Source of the DNA: Effrenium voratum
Taxonomy: Eukaryota > Sar > Dinophyceae > Suessiales > Symbiodiniaceae
DNA length: 64,000 bases
Assembly (NCBI GenBank): GCA_963377175.1
Contig: CAUJNA010003293.1
Location: 142,531 to 206,530, forward strand
Reading direction: 5' to 3'
Under the pieces are notes generated by a model. It had not been told where the DNA came from, did not search any database, and was given only the letters and a program-made list of their open reading frames with translations. The translations under genes were made by a program, and so were the position numbers. This document shows, piece after piece, positions 48,530 to 60,003 of the stretch. The first letter of the stretch is position 1, and the number at the start of each line of letters is the position of its first letter.

Positions 48530-51500
48530 GCATGGGCGCACGGTCGAAATGGGAACGAGTTTCCCCCAAAGAGGACTTGGGGAAAAAAGTTGCGAGCTCT
48601 CTTCTTCTTCTTCTTTGTCAATTTCGTGAGCCCCTCCACATTGTCCTTCAATTTTGACCGGACCTTGGCTAAAGAAACTGCAGCACGCCGATTTTCTCTT
48701 TGAAAGAACGACCTGCTTTGGTTGTTCAAACAGCTTTTCCAACCAAACCTGGTGAGATGAAAGGGTGAGTGGGGCATTTGCTTGGAATCCACCCCCGAAG
48801 GCAACTCATGAGGTGTGGTGAAGCGCAAAACGCAAACAGGGCTCCTAACTATGACACTGAAAAGACTAAAGTACGTATGATACTCCTGAGACAGCCACCT
48901 GTAATGGACATCACCTCTGGGGGCCTTGTGCCATATGACTTGGACGGACATGCGCAGAAGAGAGATCTGTGGCAGATTGCGCCAAGCATCTGAGAGTTGC
49001 TCTTGAACTCTTGGACTTCAAAAGTCGGAACACGCACTAAGGATGCCCCCACAATAGTTCTCGGAGCCCTGCTGAGGACACCTGCTGTGGAGGTTTGCAA
49101 CAACCCTTCTTGAGCGTGGGCGGGCCCCACGGTACTTCCCAAAGGGGAAGGGATATAGAAGCATCGTCCGTCTGCCACCAGCGGGCTCAGGAAGGACTCT
49201 GCTCATCAGCAACTTGGCGTGGGCGAGAGGGAAGTACCGCGCTTCCCCTCCACCGTCAAGACTCGTCAAAGATTGGTCGCGGAAATCACTTGGAAAACTA
49301 GAGTTCCTTTGGAAGACTTCTAGTTGTTCACAATGCATGTTTGATCCTTATGTTGATCCTGATACCAGATGGGGGTTCCCTTGTGGTGCTGTCCCACTCC
49401 TTGGGGCATGACCAGAATCAAAAGCCGACTCCGGCTCCGCCAACTTCAGCTGTGTTTCAGACAAGTGGGCGCACATTATTAAAGTCCCAGACAACCAGCG
49501 GGCGCTTTTGGTTCCTTCTTTGGAGGGGTGTCCTTACCATGAAGGCCTTTTTGGAAGGCAGCCTTTCTTCGGATGCTTTCCAGAGAACCCAAGTAAATCC
49601 CCTCAGGCGTCCCCGGTTTTGAGGACGCATGTTCCAGCCATCCGATTTCTTGAAGCTCTTGCGAAGGCGAGACCTCCATTCATTGGCGCCAGGTCTTCAG
49701 ACTTTTTTTTCCGGGCGCATGGGAAACAATGTGGGATCCTCGTGGACTCCAACCATCGACTCAACAGAAGTGAGCCAGAAACTGATGCTCCGCCCCCTGC
49801 AGGTTCCCTGCTTTTTGACTCCTGCTATGTTGCCTTCTGCTTCGTCCTCCTTAATGCAAGAAGCCTGCAAAGTGAGCAAAGTGCGATTGTCTTCAGCCAG
49901 CAGATAACAATATTGGGGCTGGACAGTTGCAAGCGTAAATCTCTTCTTATCATGGCTAAATGTTTGGAAGTCAGTTGCAGCGCAACCGCATTCTAATTAG
50001 TCAGGCCCGTATAGTAGGCAAAACGTGGACTCCGCCTTCATGTGTCGGTCAGGCCAGGCAAGGAACTGAATTAAGGAACAAAGAATGGATTGACCAGGGC
50101 AAAAATACATGGCGGGCTGACGAAGCCAACATGTGGAAAGAAATTGTGCCATCTACTGTCACCAGGTCTACAGGCTACAAAGCTTGAGAAAGGACCGCCC
50201 AACAGCATGAAGTACGTCGCAAGAGCCATCCACTGAGGCACCTTTGCACCACTACGCCGCCGGGCAGAAGCGTACACTCGGGGCAGTGGCTGCTAGCTGT
50301 TTGGAGGGGGATCGGACTGAGAATTCCTTTGGTACCTGCTTCAACGGATTCAAAACAAAACAACCTAAACAGAGGATTTGTTCTGTTTTTTTTTGGGGGG
50401 GAGCGGGCAGTTTGAGACAGGCGAATATTGGGAAGCAACGCCTCTGATTGCTCCCAGCAACCCTCTGCCTCCGGTTGCTCCAAGCCAGTTCATGGCCAGA
50501 AGGTAGACACGGGAGAGGTTGCGGGTGGTTTAAGGAAACCTTTCCTGCCCATTTTTCCCCAACGGCTATGGGGTCTTTGCCCAGATAGGCTCTGGAGTGA
50601 TTCGGAGCGGGTTCCGGCAGGGTCGTGGAGTTTCCGGGACTGTTGGGGATACCTGCTTGGGGGTGTCTCAAAATTGGGGGGTCCCTCTTGCCGCATAGTC
50701 CTGCAAGTTGTTTGACCAAGAGATTTCGATGGGGCTGTGTACATGATACGGGTGATGTCCACGCAGCCCCTCCCTTTTTCATGTGACCCGAACTGGTTTC
50801 TTTATTAGAGACACACGCGCAACAGGGCTCCAGCACCCACGCCATGAACCCTTGAGCTGAAAGAGGGCCTTGAAGCAGCGGGGCCTGAAACCTGTCGGAA
50901 AGCGTGATTGGCCCGCGGGTGCTTGTCCAATGCTGCCTTCCGCCCGTTTGCTTGCCCGGGCAAGGACCAATTGGTTTCCAACCCCGTTGGGCATGCAGAT
51001 AGAACGGAACAGACCGATTCTGCAGAGTTTGGTTCAGCGTTAACCTTTCGGCGCATGGTTGAAACACCCAGTGCCTCCTCAGTTGTAGGATCTCCAGTTT
51101 TGGCGCTTTCCAGTTGCCACTGTAAACGACTGCTTTGAACAAACAGTATAGGTACCAGATGTAATTAATGGGAACTTGACGCACTGGGTACGAGATAACC
51201 ATACATGCCATCTACTTTAGTAGAAGGGCTGACACTGGTACCATAAATTATCCTTGGGACATGAGGTTTACTCGCCCAATTCCAGTCAGTGCTGATAGCA
51301 TACATATTGAGAGTGGCTCACATGAAGGAGATGTGACTGGGGAGTCAACCCTGGGGTTTGACAGTCTGTTTTTTTTTGAGGATAGCCGTTTTCCAAAAAC
51401 ACCGACGGGACACACCAATTGTTTGTCCGGGTCCAAATCCCCATTTTGACAGCTTTACTTGGCTCTTGTCATTGTCCCTTTGAACGATTCTACCAAGGCT

Positions 51501-51625
51501 ACTCTAAAAACAAAAATAACACCCCAAAGCTACACTGAACAAAAAGCAACAAAAACTGCACCCCAAAATTGGTTTCTACTCCCCCGGGTTGGAAGCAATA
51601 GTCCTCTTTAACGACGTGCCGTTAG
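48530..51625. other. Long stretch without accepted genes
   Basis: Intron-like throughout. A patch at 49458-49500 (D-K-W-A-H-I-I-K-V-P-D-N) could be a small exon. CTCAAAATTGGGGGGTCCC at 50669 is half of the intronic module. Confidence 0.35.
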
Positions 51626-51719
51626 GGACGAGAGCAAGACCTTCCACGTGTGCCCCACCACCGTGGACGACGAGCGCCCGGAGCTGGCGGGCCGCGGCTG
51701 GGGCGCCTCCCACAGCCCG
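51626..51719 (+). CDS. Candidate exon
   Basis: After GCCGTTAG the frame gives D-E-S-K-T-F-H-V-C-P-T-T-V-D-D-E-R-P-E-L and continues to G-A-S-H-S-P before a possible GC donor (CCCG|GCCCCG). Very GC-rich third positions. Confidence 0.55.
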
Positions 51720-53398
51720 GGCCCCGGTTGGCCGCCGGCGAGTGGCCCAATGGGTTTCAAGGGATGTGGAGGGTGTCCTTTTGTTTAAGGGAACCCTTCC
51801 CCAAGTGGTGGGTTTTCTTTGGCTTTACCTCACAAACTGGTGGGCTTCCTTTTGGTTTCCTTTTGAAGCCTACCAAAGAAGGGGTACCCAGGCTCAAAAG
51901 AAGACAGAGCCATGTGTGTTCACGGGAAACCAAAGGAAGGCCACAAAACATGTTGCTCAGTTTTTGTTGGGAAATGCTACCTGGACCCTGGCCCAAACTT
52001 TTGGAAAAGCGAAACCAACGGAAAACTGCATTTCGCGGTTCCCCCAGTTTGAGACAAGTCCACACGTGCGTGCATGTTAAACAATCAAAATAGTTGGTTC
52101 CAGAATTCAGCCGTGCAAATGATGAAATGTCCAAAGTTTCCAGCAGCGATGAAACGTCACACTCGATTGTGTGATTTGGCAGGGCACTGGTGCGTTCCGG
52201 GTTGGGTGAGATTTGTCGGGACCCCACCCGGCCCTACCCGGGAGACCTTCAAGCAAAAGTGGCTTGCACAGGTTTGCCCAGCCCCTTTTTTGAATGCCCT
52301 ACCACCGTAAGTGTTTAGGCGAAGCCCTATCCTTTTGGAAAGTCGTCTTCCAAAAACGGTTTGGCACAACACTACTTCTTTGGTAGGCTTTCTCGAATAC
52401 CCCCGTGACATGAAGCTTGTCTGTTTCAATTCTGCGGTCCTTTGCTTGGCATGTTTCTCTTCAAACCTCCATTGGGGCAAGCGGGTGGCGATGAGCGCGC
52501 AGCATGAACCTCTCAGCAAAGCGAATCGACAAATCTGACAAGGTTCGCCGGCAAGCGAGTCTCTTGTGCGCAGCAGGAGGGTGCCGGGGCATGCCCGAAC
52601 ATGGGATCGGGTTCCGTCGGCATGCGGCTCATGTTTTCGCAGGAACAACACCTGGCACCAGATTCACTGCCATTTCTTGAGCCAATCTATTGCATGCAAA
52701 CAAGGTCACGGCGCCGTTAGCGACCGTGGGGCCCCGCAACACCATCATTGCATCAGTCAAAGCCAAACCTATGGCAATTACCAGTGCAGTGTCAAGAGTG
52801 GCAAATTGAGGCATTGTCTCACGTGCTGTATTTTGCAGCACTTTTATCTTATTTTCTGCCTTTCCCAATGGAGCAAGGCAACCTGCACACACAACAGACC
52901 TGTGGGCATGATGCCCAAGTGCCACAGTCAGCTCAAATGTCATTGCGCGCAGGTGTCTGTCCGTCAATGTGGCTATGTCTGGGCAGCCAGCTTGCGCGCA
53001 GAAGCGGCCTGTGCATGAGCAGCGTGCGCAAGGACGGTGTGTGCACAGAGTTTCCGGCACGCACGGCCGGCGTGAGCGTGCTGTGTGTCTGTCTGCGTGT
53101 GTGTCTGCATTGGCTGTCGCATAGTCAACATGCTTGAAAACACCGAACCCCCCCCCCCCCCACCCCCCCACCCCCCCACCCCCCCACCCCAACACCAAAA
53201 AGTGGCTTGAGAGCTCATGGTCGCCAGTCACGCCGTCAGCGAAACAAGCACACACACGCACACCTAGGTGTGCATATATATATATATATATGAAGTTTAG
53301 AACAAGTGGTTTGCACTTGTATCCATGTGTGTTTCCTCGTGGTATTTTGAAGGGGAACGTGCGTCCTGTTTGGCATGCCGAGGCTGGGACTTCTGCAG
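51720..53398. other. Long intron-like stretch
   Basis: A forward module half at 51842-51885 and a reverse half (GGGAAACCAAAGGAAGGCC) at 51924. A GC-rich patch at 52540-52660 is open in two frames and unassigned. C-rich simple repeat at 53148-53190; TA tract at 53275-53292. Confidence 0.35.
53148..53190. repeat. CCCCCCA simple repeat
   Basis: Long C-runs interrupted by single A at 6-8-bp spacing. Confidence 0.9.
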
Positions 53399-53424
53399 TG
53401 AGCGCGCCTTGGCCTTCGCGCAGT
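53399..53424 (+). CDS. Candidate exon (very short)
   Basis: The acceptor TTCTGCAG precedes E-R-A-L-A-F-A-Q. Only about 26 bp, so weak. Confidence 0.3.
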
Positions 53425-54393
53425 TACTAGATGGGTTTGTGTCCAAAAACTACGGGGGGGGGATTCTGAGTTGGTTTGCTCTCTATTTAGGGGGGGAGGG
53501 GAATTCTGCTAAAATGGGTTTGCTTGGTCACAAAACGTGCTGCTGGAACTTGGTTGGTTTCCTGCAATGAGGGCTCCACTTGTTGGTTTGCCTTGGAATC
53601 TGGTTAATGCCTCTTGTTCACTCCTCCCTTCCCAGTCATTCCATTTACGGCTATGGGTGTTTCTTTTGAAGACGCCCTTTTGGGTGTCCCCCATTGAGGT
53701 CCCAAGTAGGCAACATGTTTTCTCCTCGTGCGTGACGGTATCGCCGGATACCTATCGTAGTGAAGGAAGCCTTGCGCATTCTTCATCGACCAAGGGTTTT
53801 GGCTTCGGGGCAGCTTCCGTGGCTTTGATTTTGTCTTGGATGGCGCAAGAGCAGCATCCCACAAGTGCAAACAACCAACTCCTCTCCCTTTTTGTTGGTT
53901 TTCACGCACCCAAAACAGGAGTTGCCTGAAGTACCTCCAAAAACGCAGGCTTTGGCTGAACCCCTGCTGTCCAAGCGGGAGAGGGAACCCGCAAATTGAA
54001 AAGCACTTGCGCCACTTGGTGAATAATCCGACGGGGCGGGGCAGAGGCTGCCGTCAGCCAGAGAACCCCCCCGATCAAAATCCACAGGCGCGTGTTTCGG
54101 GAGGCTTCGAACAGGCCTCAAACGGAATCCAGCCACTTTGCGAGATCCCCCGGAGTCACAGCGCCTCTTTCTCATGCTCTTCGTACCAGTCTTCTTGGGC
54201 CCATAGACCAAAACTTGGGCGGTCAAAAAACAGGTTCAAGATTGAACAAACACAGGGCCCCTAGGTGCGAAACGTGGTTTTGTCTCCATGGGGTAACCCA
54301 TAATTGAGCGGCTTCCCCCTGGTTTTCCCTTAAAACACCTCAAAACTAATACTTAGGTGAGAGGGTACGCGTTTGGTCCCCCACGCTGCTCAG
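53425..54393. other. Presumed intron
   Basis: No coding sequence accepted. Confidence 0.35.
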
Positions 54394-54478
54394 GGTTTCT
54401 GGATGGGGAGAACGGCGGGCCCGTGGAGGAGTGGAAGCCGCCTACCACTGATACCTCGGTGCACGAGGCCGGCTGGTT
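54394..54478 (+). CDS. Candidate exon: acidic/Pro-rich
   Basis: After GCTGCTCAG the frame gives F-L-D-G-E-N-G-G-P-V-E-E-W-K-P-P-T-T-D-T, then S-V-H-E-A-G-W. A GC donor (TCGGT|GCACGA) at 54461 would shorten it. Confidence 0.5.
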
Positions 54479-55221
54479 TGCGATGTGTGCTTTGACCCGT
54501 GCATTCGCCAAAGCCATGGATTTTTGTCTTTTTTCACATGCATCCGGGGTCTTCTCTGTAGCTCATTTTTTACATGGTAGACTAGGTCTAAAAGTATTCT
54601 TTTCTGTTCACCCCAGATGTGGGCCAAAACATGGGTGTGTGTTTGTTTGAGGGTATTGCAAGATTGTGAATTGTAATAGTGGGGAATCCTTCAAAGGGGC
54701 AGATTCTATTGGTGTCATCTTAGTTGCCCCTTCAAAACCGCCGCAAGAGTGCTGCCAAAACCATAGCCAACCCACAGACCACATTTTCTCTTTCCTCATA
54801 GACTCGCTGAATTTGGGGGCCCGGTTGGTATCTGAGTGTGCCGGCTTCACGCCCCAAGTTGTGTTCGCGCTTCTTACCTACAAAAAGAGCTGGTTTGGGA
54901 ACGCTTGTGCATCTGTTTGTGCAGCATGCTGTTTTGTTGATGGGGATGATGATACTCCGTGTTGGATGGTGTTCAAATGAAATCCATGGGGAGAACACAA
55001 ACACATCGAGGGAAATTGTCTTCCCCAAGTTGTGATGTGGACATTCCAGTGCGCACTAACTTCCTTATCCGAATGTCTGAACATGAGAAGAACAAGCCAG
55101 GAGGCCCGAGAAGAACAAAAACCTAATACCAAAAAAAACAAGATGCCACCTGGGGTCAGCTTTTCTTGGGTCTCTCCCCGCCGTTCCCACCCCCCGCCCC
55201 CCGCCGTGCAGCTGTCTCCAG
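54479..55221. other. Presumed intron
   Basis: No coding sequence accepted. Confidence 0.35.
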
Positions 55222-55278
55222 GAAGTCTCCGAGCCGCTGCCGCCGCCCAAGGCGCCGGAGCTGCCGGCGCCTTTGGCC
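55222..55278 (+). CDS. Candidate exon: Pro/Glu-rich with GC donor
   Basis: The acceptor GTCTCCAG precedes E-V-S-E-P-L-P-P-P-K-A-P-E-L-P-A-P-L-A, ending at GGCC|GCAGAA. Confidence 0.55.
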
Positions 55279-55672
55279 GCAGAAGAAAACCCGGGGAGGG
55301 GGGGTGCTGCCCCGTAAGGAAAAAACACGTTGTCTGATTTTGCTTACAATGTCATGATCTTGATATTCTGTCGTGATTTTCTCATGATTTTGCTTATGTC
55401 ATAAGGGTCTGGCTCGAAATTAACCAGGAGGGGTTACGCAGGTTTGGGTCCACGTTTCCACCTACCATGGTTCCATTTCGGTATCGGTTTTCGAGCGACA
55501 GCCATATTGATATTGATAGACATGATAGACATGGCATTGATGATCCTGACCTTGATGTTTGACGAGCATTGGTATTGCAAGACAGACTCTGACGATATAA
55601 TCACGCTACGAATGGGATGAGAAAAGAACAGGCTGAAATGACAAGTAACCGATAAAGCGTTGAGTTGTTTTG

Positions 55673-55731
55673 CAGGGAAACCAAAGGTAAACCAACACCA
55701 AGCCTCACTGTTTTGGGGTTCGCCATTTTGT
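55673..55731 (-). repeat. Intronic repeat module
   Basis: CAGGGAAACCAAAGG, CACCAAGCC, then TTTTGGGGTTCGCCATTTTGTGC: reverse-sense member. Confidence 0.55.
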
Positions 55732-55825
55732 GCTTGGGCAGACACATGTTGGCAAGCAAGTTGTTGGGTGTTTTGGTGCGGCGAAGTGGTGCCTGGAATT
55801 GCGCCCTTATATACAGCAGACGTGT

Positions 55826-55988
55826 ATATATATGTATATATGTAGATCTTTGGGGGGGGGGTACCATATATATATATATATATATGTGTTACATGATTCT
55901 TTACATATGAGACACACACACACACATAAACAAACACAAACGATAGCTGCATATATATACATATATATATATATACATACATACATGC
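55826..55988. repeat. TA/CA compound microsatellite
   Basis: TA tract, a G-run followed by TACC, TA tract, CA tract, TA tract and CATA. The G-run/TACCATATA junction matches 26701-26724. Confidence 0.9.
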
Positions 55989-56052
55989 ACTGCGTGGAGT
56001 CCATAGGAGTGCATGACCCCAATGCTTTGAGACGACTCTTTTGCGCGCCGAG

Positions 56053-56110
56053 GAAAGAGAGGCTGCGCCTCCGGAGGAGGTGCGGCTGGGCGACATCGAG
56101 GAGGCGAGCT
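56053..56110 (+). CDS. Candidate exon with canonical GT donor
   Basis: After GCGCCGAG the frame gives E-R-E-A-A-P-P-E-E-V-R-L-G-D-I-E-E-A-S. It is followed by GTGAGC; a GC option (GAG|GCGAGC) lies 7 bp earlier. Confidence 0.55.
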
Positions 56111-58408
56111 GTGAGCTCCGAGCTGGGCTCAACTTTCGGGGTACGTGGCGTGGGGGCGGTGCTAGGATGGCTCTCAGCCATCCTCTTAGCTTTGTAGCTT
56201 TTCAGGGTTCAGTGGGGATTTCCATTTATCCCACTAGAAGTTAAACTTTTAGCGGGGATCTGAGGGCAGCCCAGGTTTGTGTCAAAAGAACCTGCCAAAC
56301 AAGGAACAGGAGCAAAAAACAAAGGGGAAGGAACAGGAACAAAGAAACACGGGGAACAAACACTTTGGAATAAAACGCCTGGGGAAAATTTAAGCTCCTT
56401 CTGCCAAAGGTGGAAACAAAAACAGTACACCTCCCGCCACCCCCACCCAAGATGAGTGGTTTCTTGTTTGGTTTCCCTTTGAAACAACCTTCGTTTGACC
56501 GAAAGTACCCTACACACACAAACCCAAGTGTGGTTTAAGCCATCGACCCTGGTCTTGTTTTTACAAAATGTGAAGAGTGCCAGGGTGGGGGTCTGCGGGG
56601 AGGGTTTCTCTGGTGCGACTTTCGCCCAACAGCGTTCTAATGGGAGGGGTTTTGTTGGGAACTAGCCCAAAGAGGTTTCTTTCAGGCAAGGTGCCTTTGG
56701 AGATGACGACTGGCCACAAGAGGGTTATGTTTGGGCTGTCCTTCCCTTGACATCAAATCTGCAAAAAGCTTTGCTTGTCTTGTCAGCCTTGCAGTGTTCC
56801 TTGTCGCTTTTGATTGTGCGTCGCCGTGCATTCCAGCTCATCCTTGGGTCCGGAGACATGGCAAACGCCTGATTGGACTTGAGCTCGGTGTAGTGCCAAC
56901 AAGAGTGTTGATACACTGATGAGCCATGAGCCCACAACAACGGTGACCGGTGTATGTGCTTTTTCTTGAGGCCCCTTTTGGATTGGTTGAATGGAAACCA
57001 GGAAGGGACACTACCTTTTCTAGGGTCCCTGTACCATGGCAGGGACCTCCAGCAAGAATCCTGCCAGTTTTCCGACAGAGCAAGGGTCCGCTCAAAGGAG
57101 TTACTCCACATGTTTGGGGGCCTTGTCCTTAAACCTCAAGCAGAAAACTCACAGATCTTATGGCCGCAACTGGGGGGTCGGTTTCGAGTTTGGCGCTCGA
57201 GTGCTGAGTCCACCTGGGCTCAAAATCAATCCTTAATCCTTATACGAGATAGTAGCGGTTTATCCTTAGTTTGGTGTTGGTGTCCTGCGGCAGATTGCGC
57301 ATTAGGATTTCGGAAGCCAGCAGTGGGCGCTGCCTAATCATCAGGGGTATACGATATATCCCTTCCAGGCGGGATGTGGTAGGTAGCAAGGTTGGTACAT
57401 GTCAGAAATAGAGGCCAGAGGGGAAACCAAATGCTTGCTTACTGTATGAATATGTCAAAGATCGCCCTTTGGCGGGCAGACAAGTTGATGTTTCGGGTGG
57501 AAGTCTCGTCTTGTCGAAACCAGCCGGATGTCTCAACATCGTTTCCCTTTCGCACGGACCCGAAGCAGGTCTGATTGCTTTGTGGGTTCAACGTTTTGAC
57601 GCCACCACCCTCCCGCTCAACTAAGAAGCAACGTGGGTTTTGCGGCAGGGGTCCGCCCAGAAATCTCCCTAGTGCTTCTCTGCCAGCGTCCTTGGCGTCT
57701 CCTTGCTTTGCTCCAGCCCATCGGCTACATTCCGCCGCCTGTGCCGGCCGCCTCAGCGGAGGAGTGAGACTTCCCGAAAGACAGGTTTGCTGTTTGGGGA
57801 GGCGCGTTGAATGGTCTTGAAGGGAACTCCCCACGAAAACACGCGTTCTTAAACTTTTTTTCTTCGGACAAATCCGGGGAATTGACTTCTCGGTGTCTAA
57901 AGGGCAGGCAAGAATTGAGGCCGGGAGTGGCCAGCCAGCCAGCAACCCAGTGCCATGTGTCGGGTGGGGGGGGTGGGGGGTGGGGGTGGGGAGTGCATCT
58001 TGGGTCTGGAAGCATCGGCGCAAAGAAGCACGGATTCTGAAGGCTAGGCCTTCCAAAATGGATTTCTGCTCGGATAGTACCCTGTTTGCCCTGTGTCCAG
58101 CAATCCTGGAAGTGAAGGGGGGGCCGTTCTAAAGAACTCTAGTGCCAGGGAGGTTCCCCTACATAAAAAACGGCGTTCGTCTTCCCAAACCCTCCCATCG
58201 GCTATATACATGTGGGTGTGGCTCAAACACTTAAACAGCTGAGGTGACGCAGCTGTTCGCCTTTCCCATTCGCCCAGGTGCCATTCTGAAAACCCACGTT
58301 TTTCACCCGCAGCCATGTGTCTTTTGGGTTTTCCTGAGTCCTGGGCGTGTCTCGTCTTTTCGTGAGCTCCACCGGTCACATCCCCCGATGTCCAATAAAT
58401 TGCTTCAG
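56111..58408. other. Long intron-like stretch
   Basis: A TTTGGTTTCCCTTTGAAAC module half at 56466 and a fuller reverse-sense copy at 56992-57035. G-rich run at 57963-57992. No coding sequence accepted. Confidence 0.35.
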
Positions 58409-58443
58409 GAGCTCCACACGCACCCGTCGGACCAGATGCAGTT
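58409..58443 (+). CDS. Candidate exon with GC donor
   Basis: The acceptor TTGCTTCAG precedes E-L-H-T-H-P-S-D-Q-M-Q, ending at AGTT|GCAAGC. Confidence 0.4.
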
Positions 58444-59410
58444 GCAAGCGCCCCTCGTCTTACCCTGGAGTCTGGGGGTCGGTTTTCCATGGGTCCATGC
58501 TCTTGGCACCTTGTTGTAATGGAGGACGCCCCTTTGACATCGTTTTGTTTTCGAGGGGGGGGAGGGGGGGTCCCGCATTGTGCGACAAACAGCACGCTTT
58601 TCTCAGTGGCTGGTTTCAGCCTCACCAGGGTTGCTCCGACCAAAACAATAGCCAAACCAGGAGGCTAGACGATTGGTAGAAGGGTCTTTGCGTTTGTCTT
58701 CTCCAGGGGCTAAACTTCTACCCTAGAGGTAACCCTGGAGTGGGGTGGGGGGGGTGTGGTTGGGCGGGTGGCTTGGGTGGGTGGCTTGGGTTTGTTTGGG
58801 GTTGGTTTTGGGGTGGGTATAGGGTTGGGGTTGGTTTAGGGTGGGTTTAGGGTGGGTTTAGAGTTGGCTTAGGGCTGATTTAGGTTTGGTTTAGGGTTGG
58901 TTTCGTGTGGTTACCGGTTAGTTTAGGGTTGGTTAAGGGTTGGTTAAGGGTTGGTTTACAGTAGGTTTAGGGTAGGTTTTGGGTTTGCTTAGGGTTGGTT
59001 TAATTCTCAGTTAGGGTCAGTTTAGGGTACGGGTTAAGTGTGGGGTGTAGGATTGGTTTAGGGTTGGGGTTTGGGGTTGGTTGTGGGTTGAGTTGTCCTA
59101 TGTGTCGGGATGCAAGGGTGCGAGTTCAGGGGCTCGAGGAGGAGGTCTGGGGACCGTAGCAGCGGGGTGTGGGCTCGGTTAGTTGCTGGTTTGGATTCGC
59201 GGTTTGGCGAGTTGAACGCCCGGTTCTTGTAGATAATCAATTAACCCACCCCTAACCTCCAAACCACCAATCAGGGAAGCTGATCAAGGGGCTTTCCTAA
59301 TTACTGTTTGATGATTGTACCATAGTCAGCGCTTGATTCGGTTTTATGGTACCCGAACCCCCCCGTTCCATTGATTGGCCTGTTTCCCCCTGGCACCGTC
59401 CGTGGCGCAG
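58444..59410. other. Presumed intron with telomere-like G-rich repeat
   Basis: Dominated by the degenerate GGTTTAGGG block described separately; nothing coding. Confidence 0.45.
58735..59095 (+). repeat. Degenerate TTTAGGG/GGTTGG repeat block
   Basis: About 360 bp of G/T sequence with several exact TTTAGGG heptamers (the plant/dinoflagellate-type telomere unit) set in a looser 10-12-bp period of GGTTTAGGGTTGG. Too irregular to be a functional telomere; more likely a G-rich minisatellite or a decayed interstitial telomeric sequence. Confidence 0.7.
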
Positions 59411-59471
59411 GGCAGCTGTGCCGCCGGGCGCGCTGCTGCTGCCATGCCTGCCATCGCCTGAGGTCTTGGAG
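59411..59471 (+). CDS. Candidate exon: Pro/Leu-rich
   Basis: The acceptor GTGGCGCAG precedes A-A-V-P-P-G-A-L-L-L-P-C-L-P-S-P-E-V-L-E. A GC donor (GAGT|GCGAAA) is possible. Another frame ends in a stop. Confidence 0.4.
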
Positions 59472-59758
59472 TGCGAAACGGAAAGACCATTTTCTACCAA
59501 AGCTGGAGGCATTTCCCAAACCCCGAGATCGTTTTTTGGAGAACCAGCAAAATCAAGAACATAGTTAAGGGGTGTCCTGTGGACGGGGTCTAGGAAAGTC
59601 GCATCCTCAAAGTTTCCCTCTAAATGGTGGTTTAGAGCGAAACTGCTGGGACTCCAAAGTCATCTTGAGAGCCCTTGACCTGCCACCGCCATTCTTATGG
59701 CATCAACCTGACTACTGGAAAGGCCTCGATGATGGCTCGAAGTACTTCCTAGCTCCCT

Positions 59759-59857
59759 CAGTAGTGCCCTTTTACCTTTTTTTGGGGAAGGGTTTGCGTA
59801 CTAAAAAAGACCACAGAAGAAAGGGTACCCTTATTCTAACCTCTCTACTGGAGGACC
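59759..59857 (+). repeat. 99-bp repeat, copy 2
   Basis: Same orientation and nearly the same length as 32407-32505; the two match through GGGTACCCTTATTCTAACCT and the ends. An acceptor-like CCCAGCTTCCAG follows within 10 bp. Confidence 0.75.
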
Positions 59858-59947
59858 CAGCTTCCAGGTCGGCTCGCAGCCTCGTCCGCCCAGCCGCCTT
59901 TCCACTGGCCATCCTCCTTTAACTCCGCTGCAAGAGATCTTGGTTTA

Positions 59948-60003
59948 CAGGGAAATCCAGAGGAAACCACTGCCACCTTTTCGGGGGTCCGCCCATTTTG
60001 ACA
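59948..60003 (-). repeat. Intronic repeat module
   Basis: CAGGGAAATCC, GAGGAAACCACTGCCACC, then TTTTCGGGGGTCCGCCCATTTTGAC: reverse-sense member. Confidence 0.55.

Larger units (their letters stand above)
55279..56052. other. Presumed intron with module and TA tracts
   Basis: A module at 55673-55731 and TA/CA microsatellites at 55826-55988 with a G-run-TACC junction. No coding sequence accepted. Confidence 0.4.

Noticed and set aside
58735..59095. A true chromosome end
   Set aside because: The repeat is irregular and flanked by ordinary sequence on both sides.
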